From: an uncultured Oscillospiraceae bacterium
GTDB lineage: Bacteria; Bacillota; Clostridia; Oscillospirales; Oscillospiraceae
Length of the DNA stretch: 5,533 nt
NCBI GenBank assembly: GCA_900762005.1
Contig: CAAFEV010000279.1
Coordinates: 1 to 5,533 of the forward strand
Reading direction: 5' to 3'
Shown here: in pieces, positions 1 to 3,933 of the stretch
How positions within the stretch are numbered: position 1 is the stretch's first letter
How the letters are laid out: each line of letters starts with the position of its first letter
Notes under the pieces: generated by a model
Told to the model about the DNA's origin: nothing
Seen by the model: the letters and a program-made list of their open reading frames with translations, nothing else
Database searches by the model: none
Translations under genes and position numbers: made by a program

Positions 1-50
1 AATATTCGTCATATTGGACAAAGCAGACTTTCCATTTTGGTGAAAATAAT

Positions 51-779
51 TCAGTTTTTTCCTAAATTTTTTTCGTCAAATTCAACAGCTTCCAAGGCGC
101 AAATCTCCTCATTAGTCAGTTCACGTGTCATTCCCAATGGGAGTTCGCCCAGCGTTACGCCGCCCTCGACGATGCGGCGCAGATAGGTCACGCGCTTGCC
201 GCGGCTTGCAAGCATCCGCCGCACCTGATGATACTTACCCTCGCAGACCCGCACCAGGCTCTTGCCCTCGCCCAACGGCTGTAAAACCGCAGGCAGGCAG
301 CTTGTCCCGTCGCGCAGCACACAGCCGTCCGCAAATGCCTGTATATCCGTCTCGTCGGCGGTGCCGTAATGCTCGGCATAATAGGTTTTTTCGATTTTCC
401 GCTTCGGCGCAAGCAGACGATGAGCCAAATCGCCGTCGTTTGTGAAAAGCAGCAGTCCCTCCGTCTCCTTATCCAGCCGTCCGATGGGGCTTAAGCCGCG
501 ATATTCCGGCGGCAGGTGCTCCATAACCGTCGGAAAGGTCTCATCGCGCACTGCCGTGACACAACCCGCCGGCTTGTGCAGCATCAGTACAATGCGCCGA
601 TTGCCGCGTCCGATTTGTTTCCCGTCGAGCGTGACGGTGTCGTGCAGCTCGTCGATTTTCTGCTCGGGTGCCAGAACCGTCTGTCCGTTGACGCTGGCGC
701 GACCGCAGCGCACCGCCTCACGCAATTGCCTGCGCGAGCTTAAGCCGGCTTCGGCAAGGAATTTGTCCAATCTTTGCAA
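51..779 (-). CDS. rsuA: RsuA-family 16S rRNA pseudouridine synthase
   Basis: This 242-residue protein (from the TTG at 779) converts a uridine of 16S rRNA, U516 in the E. coli RsuA case, to pseudouridine in the cytoplasm. The N-terminus (about residues 2-48, beginning QRLDKFLAEAG) is an S4 RNA-binding domain. The catalytic domain follows, with the motif GRLDKETEGLLLFTNDG at about 100-116 holding the catalytic Asp (about 103). A KYHQVRRM motif lies near 182-189 and a GGVTLG...LT.EE ending closes the fold, as in RsuA. The longer reading frame offers a GTG at 839 and an ATG at 821, but neither has a clear Shine-Dalgarno. The TTG at 779 has AAGGGAG nine bases upstream and starts the protein exactly where the family usually starts. 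The gene diverges from the DUF4830 gene. No terminator is visible in the 50 bases after the stop. Family assignment is firm. RsuA rather than RluB/RluE-type specificity is likely from the motif spacing but not proven. Confidence 0.9.
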   Translation of the reverse strand: MQRLDKFLAEAGLSSRRQLREAVRCGRASVNGQTVLAPEQKIDELHDTVTLDGKQIGRGNRRIVLMLHKPAGCVTAVRDETFPTVMEHLPPEYRGLSPIGRLDKETEGLLLFTNDGDLAHRLLAPKRKIEKTYYAEHYGTADETDIQAFADGCVLRDGTSCLPAVLQPLGEGKSLVRVCEGKYHQVRRMLASRGKRVTYLRRIVEGGVTLGELPLGMTRELTNEEICALEAVEFDEKNLGKN

Positions 780-788
780 TGCAGGCGG

Positions 789-795
789 CTCCCTT
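789..795 (-). promoter_or_regulatory. Shine-Dalgarno that decides the TTG start
   Basis: On the minus strand this reads AAGGGAG and sits nine bases before the TTG at 779. The two upstream in-frame candidates (ATG 821, GTG 839) have no purine-rich motif at a suitable distance. The site therefore favours a 242-residue pseudouridine synthase beginning at the S4 domain, and leaves 780-859 as non-coding divergent promoter space. Confidence 0.65.
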
Positions 796-804
796 CGGTA
801 TATT

Positions 805-820
805 TGTCCGCTTGCGGACA
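805..820. promoter_or_regulatory. 16-bp near-perfect palindrome between divergent genes (candidate operator)
   Basis: The sequence TGTCCGCTTGCGGACA is an inverted repeat matching in 7 of 8 positions per arm. It lies between the divergent starts of the pseudouridine synthase (779) and the DUF4830 gene (860). As RNA it would be a 6-bp stem closed by a CUUG tetraloop, on either strand. There is no T-run after it, so it is not an intrinsic terminator. Its position suggests a binding site for a dimeric regulator or a leader hairpin for one gene. I do not recognise a known operator consensus. Confidence 0.4.
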
Positions 821-859
821 TAGAGTTAAGCACCAACACTTACTATCGGGGGGAATTCC

Positions 860-1441
860 ATGTTTGTCATGACTGCCAAGCTGTCAAAACGAAAGCTCCT
901 TGCAGCGGGGCTGATTATCGTTGCCGCTGTGCTGCTGATTATCCTGCTCATTGCGTCCGGCTCCGGAAATGCCGCAGGCAATGCTCTGCCTGCCGGAGAG
1001 AGTAACGACGAGCGCGTTGCCTATCTTGCCACCTTCGGCTGGAGCGTCAACGCAAAGCCGACGGAAAACCAGAAGGTCACCATTCCAGACACCGCAGACA
1101 ATCGCGTTTTTGCACGCTACAACGACCTGCAGAAGAGTCAGGGGTTTGACTTGACCGATTATGCGGGGAAAGAGGTCATGCGCTATGTCTACGAGATTCT
1201 GAACTATCCCGATGCCACCGCACCGATTTACGCCAGCGTTCTGGTCTATGACGGGCATATCATCGGCGGCGATGTGACGGACACCGCGCCGGACGGCGTC
1301 ATTCACGGCTTTGCAAAGCCGAGCGCGAAGCCGGAATCTGCCGCGCCGACAACCGGACCGGCAACGCAGCCGACCGAGCCAGTGCCCGGCGAAAGCGTAC
1401 CGGGCAGCACCGCTCCGGCGGAAACCACGCCCGCAGCGTAA
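860..1441 (+). CDS. Membrane-anchored DUF4830 domain protein
   Basis: This 193-residue protein has a basic N-terminus (KLSKRK), one hydrophobic helix at about residues 14-33, and an extracytoplasmic domain at about 51-152. The domain matches my memory of DUF4830 from Clostridia: it contains VAYLATFGW, then YNDLQKSQGFDLTDYAGK, then YASVLVYDGHIIGGDV and a final HGF. The last 40 residues are low-complexity, rich in Pro, Thr, Ala, Glu and Ser, like a wall-spanning or disordered tail. The function of the domain is unknown and I will not guess a reaction. The ATG at 860 is preceded by a G-rich Shine-Dalgarno (GGGGGGA, 848-854); an in-frame ATG at 869 is a weaker alternative. No convincing terminator follows the stop. 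No confident sigma-70 promoter was found in the short gap upstream, where the best match (TTGCAA at 774 with TATATT at 799) has a poor 19-bp spacer. Confidence 0.8.
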   Translation: MFVMTAKLSKRKLLAAGLIIVAAVLLIILLIASGSGNAAGNALPAGESNDERVAYLATFGWSVNAKPTENQKVTIPDTADNRVFARYNDLQKSQGFDLTDYAGKEVMRYVYEILNYPDATAPIYASVLVYDGHIIGGDVTDTAPDGVIHGFAKPSAKPESAAPTTGPATQPTEPVPGESVPGSTAPAETTPAA

Positions 1442-1465
1442 CTGCCTTACAAGCTTTACGATGCA

Positions 1466-1474
1466 ATTATAGCA
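1466..1474 (-). promoter_or_regulatory. Candidate minus-strand extended -10 element (antisense to the DUF4830 gene)
   Basis: Read on the minus strand this is TGCTATAAT, a perfect extended -10 hexamer. It is identical to the -10 element used on the plus strand at 1587-1595. The -35 position holds only a poor match (TTTCTT). Transcription would start near 1459 and run leftward, antisense through the whole DUF4830 gene and toward the pseudouridine synthase gene. No minus-strand gene begins here, so the product would be an antisense or long leader RNA. It could be a chance match in an AT-rich stretch. Confidence 0.35.
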
Positions 1475-1566
1475 CAGAAAAAAGGAAAAAGAAAGAGTAA
1501 CATTTTGATTTTATTTCGGTTACAAAAAAATTTACATTTGTCTTTTGCGAAAATTGCAGTCGGGAC

Positions 1567-1595
1567 TTGCTTTTCGGCGGCACGCCTGCTATAAT
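1567..1595 (+). promoter_or_regulatory. Sigma-70/SigA promoter of the FMN riboswitch-ribU transcript
   Basis: A -35 box TTGCTT (1567-1572) is separated by 17 bases from a perfect -10 box TATAAT (1590-1595). A TG one base upstream of the -10 makes it an extended -10 promoter. The predicted start, about 1602, lies some 13 bases before the first paired base of the riboswitch, as expected for a riboswitch leader. Confidence 0.85.
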
Positions 1596-1614
1596 TCTTA
1601 TAACTGAATAGCAA

Positions 1615-1718
1615 TCTTCAGGGCAGGGTGAAATTCCCGACCGGCGGTAAAGTCCGCGAGCGCGAGAGCGCATGATTCGGTGCAACTCCGAAACCGACAG
1701 TACAGTCTGGATGGAAGA
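1615..1718 (+). promoter_or_regulatory. FMN riboswitch aptamer (RFN element)
   Basis: This RNA binds flavin mononucleotide and reduces expression of riboflavin synthesis or uptake genes. The conserved core is nearly letter-perfect. It has the AGGGTGAAATTCCCGACC block (from 1625), GGCGGTAAAGTCCGCGAG (1643-1660), GATTCGGTGCAACTCCGAAA (1674-1693) and CAGTCTGGATGGAAGA (ending at 1718). Stem P1 closes TCTTC (1615-1619) with GAAGA (1714-1718). The optional variable hairpin is minimal: GCGC-GAGA-GCGC (1660-1671), a 4-bp stem capped with a GNRA-type tetraloop. A small extra hairpin, ACGGT-TTTT-ACCGT (1721-1734), sits between the aptamer and the terminator. The downstream gene, a riboflavin transporter, fits the ligand. 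Confidence 0.97.
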
Positions 1719-1740
1719 AGACGGTTTTTACCGTAAGTTC

Positions 1741-1768
1741 GCCCGAAGGTATTCCTTCGGGCTTTTTT
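1741..1768 (+). terminator. Riboswitch-controlled intrinsic terminator
   Basis: A perfect 9-bp stem, GCCCGAAGG with CCTTCGGGC, has a TATT loop and is followed by six T residues (1763-1768). It lies 22 bases after the aptamer and ends 14 bases before the ribU start codon, so it is the expression platform: FMN bound to the aptamer should favour termination before ribU. Its 5' arm (1741-1748) is complementary to the 5' strand of P1 and its neighbour (1616-1624), with one bulged A, which supplies a candidate antiterminator. Confidence 0.95.
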
Positions 1769-1782
1769 ATCGAGGTAACAGA

Positions 1783-2436
1783 ATGAAACACGACCAAATA
1801 AAAAAGATTTGCATACTTGCCATGTTGACCGCGCTTGCCTATGCGCTGGTCTGTGTAGTGCGCGTTCCCGTTTTCGGTTTTCTGAGCTATGAGCCGAAGG
1901 ACGTTATTATCGCGCTCGGCGGCTTCCTCTACGGACCGTTGGCTGCGCTGGCAATTTCCGCAATTGTTGCGCTGCTGGAAATGGTCACAATCAGTACCAC
2001 GGGTTGGATTGGAATGCTGATGAATCTTCTCGGCAGTGCCGCCTTTGCCTGCAGCGCCGCATATGTCTATCAGAAACGGCGCACCCTCGGCGGCGCGGTT
2101 GCGGGGCTTGGCATCGGCTGTGTGCTGATGACCGTCTCCATGCTGCTGTTCAACTTCTTGATTACGCCGCTCTATATGGGCGTACCGCGAGCGGATGTTG
2201 CCGCAATGCTTGTGCCGGTGTTTTTGCCCTTCAACCTTTTAAAAAGCGGTCTGAATGCCGCGCTTACCGTATTGCTTTACCGTCCTCTGGTGCAGGGACT
2301 TCGTCTGGCAAATCTGTTTCCGCGCGGTCAGGGCACACCCGCAGGACGCAGGGGCAGGCTTGCGGTCTTTCTCGGTGCGGGCGCGGTGTTGTTTGGCTGC
2401 ATTGTCGGTTTCCTGTTTGCAAAGGGTGTTTTTTAG
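1783..2436 (+). CDS. ribU: Riboflavin ECF transporter substrate-binding subunit RibU
   Basis: This 217-residue membrane protein is the S-component that binds riboflavin and hands it to the shared ECF energising module (EcfA, EcfA', EcfT), which is not encoded here. RibU-family signs are the first helix with small residues (LAMLTALAYAL, 11-22), the YEPKDVIIALGGFLYGPLAA segment (36-55), and the PFNLLKSGLNA motif (149-159). Five or six hydrophobic segments fall between residues 8 and 167. After residue 167 comes a basic loop (RGQGTPAGRRGR, 181-192) and one more hydrophobic segment (about 193-213), which the 6-helix RibU fold would not need. The ATG at 1783 has GAGGT (1772-1776) upstream. A longer in-frame reading beginning at 1672 would start inside the riboswitch and translate through the terminator, so I rejected it. 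Expression is controlled by the FMN riboswitch directly upstream. Confidence 0.93.
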   Translation: MKHDQIKKICILAMLTALAYALVCVVRVPVFGFLSYEPKDVIIALGGFLYGPLAALAISAIVALLEMVTISTTGWIGMLMNLLGSAAFACSAAYVYQKRRTLGGAVAGLGIGCVLMTVSMLLFNFLITPLYMGVPRADVAAMLVPVFLPFNLLKSGLNAALTVLLYRPLVQGLRLANLFPRGQGTPAGRRGRLAVFLGAGAVLFGCIVGFLFAKGVF

Positions 2437-2484
2437 AAGTCCATACCACATTCATCCCCCTGCAACAGGCTGTGATACATAGCG

Positions 2485-2516
2485 AAAAGGAACGCCCCGA
2501 CGGAGCGTTCCTTTTT
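2485..2516. terminator. Bidirectional intrinsic terminator between ribU and the EEP gene
   Basis: The inverted repeat GGAACGC (2489-2495) with GCGTTCC (2505-2511) is flanked by AAAA on the left and TTTTT on the right, so it has a T-run in both reading directions. It sits between converging genes: ribU ends at 2436 on the plus strand and the EEP gene ends at 2515 on the minus strand. The EEP stop codon (2515-2517) overlaps the edge of this terminator. Confidence 0.88.
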
Positions 2517-3042
2517 ATGTAAGGTTCGGCAGTTTCAGCCACAGCGCATCATGGTCGGAGAGATACATTCCCCGCCGCAGGGTCGAAATCGTTTTTGTTT
2601 TATACGGCAGGGCAGCAAGACGTGCATCGGCAAAAATGTAATCGAGTTTTTTCGGCTTTCCGACGCCGAGTCCATGAAAGGTCGCGCCCGACTCCGCCGA
2701 CATATCCCGTAAGCCAAAAGCGCGGCAGCGTGCAGCTGCTGCGCTGTCCGGCATATCAGACAACCACTTTCTTATCACGCACAGCGGTTGCGCCGTCTCC
2801 GGGCGAAAGGCAAATACAAGCCCCTCGCCGCAGCGGTCGGAGTTACATCCGTGAAACAGTAGCCGGTATTCCGGCAGGGCTTTGCGCAACAGTGCCATTG
2901 CCTCCGGCGTTGCCTCCTGCAAGCAGAGCACATCCGGCGATTGCTCGCACAGCAGCGCGGCAATCCCTTCATACCGCTTGCGCCACGAAAGTGCCCTGTC
3001 TCCTGCGCGGACAGTCTGCAAATTCAACGAAAGCAGCTTCAT
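2515..3042 (-). CDS. Shortened endonuclease/exonuclease/phosphatase (EEP) family protein lacking the central catalytic block
   Basis: This 175-residue protein carries the two ends of the EEP fold, a family of metal-dependent phosphodiesterases and phosphatases. At the N-terminus it has LSLNLQ (N7) and DVLCLQEA (metal-binding E43), then GEGLVFAFRPE (72-82) and KWLSDMPD (92-99), which resembles the WLS.TP segment of bacterial members. At the C-terminus it has TFHGLG, KKLDYIFAD (D134) and LSDHDALWL (161-169, catalytic SDH). Missing between residues about 105 and 110 are the segments that normally carry an NTHLDH-like motif and the GDFN motif, roughly 70 residues. Full-length relatives are about 240-260 residues. 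The join is in frame with no stop, so it reads as an internal deletion, and catalysis is doubtful. The ATG at 3040-3042 overlaps the tcdA stop as ATGA, which implies translational coupling. It could instead be a divergent short family or an assembly collapse. Confidence 0.75.
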   Translation of the reverse strand: MKLLSLNLQTVRAGDRALSWRKRYEGIAALLCEQSPDVLCLQEATPEAMALLRKALPEYRLLFHGCNSDRCGEGLVFAFRPETAQPLCVIRKWLSDMPDSAAAARCRAFGLRDMSAESGATFHGLGVGKPKKLDYIFADARLAALPYKTKTISTLRRGMYLSDHDALWLKLPNLT

Positions 3043-3755
3043 GCTTCGTTAATTAACACCTGCACAACATAACCGGCAAGCAGCAACCCCGCGCACGACG
3101 GCACCCACGAAACCGAGCCGGGAATCTCGCGCCGCCCCGGAGGCGGCTCCTCCGCCTGCATCGGCTTGAGCGGCTGCTCCTCGCTGTAGAGAACGGTGTG
3201 GTGCGCAACGCCACGTGCGCGCAGCTCACGGCGCATGACCCGCGCTAACGGGCAGCCCGCCGTCTTGGAGATATCGGCAAAACGGAGCTGCGTCGCATCG
3301 AGCTTATTTCCCGTACCCATCGCGCTGACAATCGGGATACCGCGCTCCTTCGCCGTGCAAATCAGGCTGAGCTTGCAGGACACCAAATCGATGGCATCGA
3401 CAATAAAATCGCATTTCTGCTCGAAAAAAATCTCTTTTGTCTCGTCGGTGTAGCGCAGCGGCACGGAGCGCACACGGCACTGCGGCGAGATATCCAGCAC
3501 ACGCTGCGCCATCACGTCTGATTTATTCTTCCCCAGCGTGGATTGCAGGGCGCAGAGCTGACGGTTGAGGTTGCTGACGCCCACGGTATCGCAGTCAATC
3601 AGTGTCAGCGCACCGATACCGGCGCGGGCAAGTCCCTCGGCGGTATAGCTGCCCACGCCGCCCAGACCGAACACCATGACGTGCGCCCTTTGCAGCCGCG
3701 CCATTGCCGTCTCGCCCAAGAGCATTTCCTGACGCTGGAAGGCTTCTTCTGTCAT
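3039..3755 (-). CDS. tcdA: tRNA threonylcarbamoyladenosine dehydratase TcdA
   Basis: This 238-residue protein is an E1-like/ThiF-fold enzyme that uses ATP to cyclise t6A at position 37 of ANN-decoding tRNAs to ct6A. The nucleotide-binding motif GLGGVGS lies at 30-36, followed by LIDCDTVGVSNLNRQ (52-66) with the acidic pair D54/D56 and the NRQ signature. GKNKSDV is at 75-81, VDAID at 119-123, MGTGNKLDAT at 146-155 and CPLARVMRRELR at 168-179. This last block distinguishes TcdA from ThiF and MoeB. No zinc-binding CxxC pairs of MoeB/ThiF are present. The ATG at 3755 is preceded by AAAGGA, 13 bases away, which is a long spacing. An ATG nearer the purine run is out of frame. The gene is first in a two-gene minus-strand unit with the overlapping EEP gene. 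I see no convincing promoter between it and the upstream terminator. Confidence 0.92.
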   Translation of the reverse strand: MTEEAFQRQEMLLGETAMARLQRAHVMVFGLGGVGSYTAEGLARAGIGALTLIDCDTVGVSNLNRQLCALQSTLGKNKSDVMAQRVLDISPQCRVRSVPLRYTDETKEIFFEQKCDFIVDAIDLVSCKLSLICTAKERGIPIVSAMGTGNKLDATQLRFADISKTAGCPLARVMRRELRARGVAHHTVLYSEEQPLKPMQAEEPPPGRREIPGSVSWVPSCAGLLLAGYVVQVLINEA

Positions 3756-3782
3756 TTTTTATAACCATTCCTTTCGCTTCAA

Positions 3783-3808
3783 GGCACAGCCGTATGGCGA
3801 ACTGTGCC
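3783..3808. repeat. Inverted repeat in the tcdA leader
   Basis: GGCACAG (3783-3789) pairs with CTGTGCC (3802-3808) around a 12-base loop that can itself form a small CC/GG stem. It lies 28 bases upstream of the tcdA start, on the leader side. No T-run follows on either strand, so it is not an intrinsic terminator. It may be a leader hairpin, an operator or a remnant; nothing in the sequence decides which. Confidence 0.45.
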
Positions 3809-3862
3809 GGTTTACGTTGCCGCTCTCACGGTTTGAAAACAGAATTTGTTTTCGTTTTTTTG

Positions 3863-3904
3863 AAAACGGACAGCCCGCAAAAATGGCGGTCTGTCCGTTT
3901 TTTT
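3863..3904. terminator. Intrinsic terminator after the foldase gene
   Basis: AAAACGGACAG (3863-3873) pairs with CTGTCCGTTTT (3891-3901), and an inner CCGC/GCGG pairing (3875-3878 with 3886-3889) surrounds an A-rich loop. It follows the minus-strand foldase stop (3934) by about 30 bases and so should end that transcript. On the minus strand the T-run is only four bases before a C. On the plus strand it is seven bases (3898-3904), so the hairpin is formally stronger in the plus direction, although no plus-strand gene precedes it. It probably works both ways. Confidence 0.8.
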
Positions 3905-3933
3905 GTTCGTTATAAACCGCTCGGTATGCGGTA

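Noticed and set aside
1..15. Small AT inverted repeat AATAT-TCGTC-ATATT at the window edge
   Set aside because: The arms are five bases of AT only and there is no T-run, so it is not a terminator. It cannot be told from chance without the sequence to the left.
780..839. Longer pseudouridine synthase starting at GTG 839 or ATG 821
   Set aside because: Neither start has a Shine-Dalgarno, and the extra 20 residues precede the place where RsuA-family proteins normally begin. The TTG at 779 has a good site.
852..859. Palindrome GGAATTCC before the DUF4830 start
   Set aside because: It is an 8-bp palindrome overlapping the ribosome binding site spacer, expected by chance, with no longer symmetry.
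442..1005. Plus-strand open frame overlapping the pseudouridine synthase and the DUF4830 start
   Set aside because: It is antisense to conserved catalytic motifs and then runs out of frame over the membrane helix of the DUF4830 protein. It shows no family features.
1672..1782. In-frame upstream extension of ribU beginning with ATG at 1672
   Set aside because: It would start inside the FMN aptamer and read through the terminator stem. The ATG at 1783 has its own GAGGT Shine-Dalgarno and begins at the first membrane helix.
2459..2472. Small hairpin CCTG-CAA-CAGG after ribU
   Set aside because: It has a 4-bp stem and no T-run. The real terminator is the longer repeat at 2485-2516.
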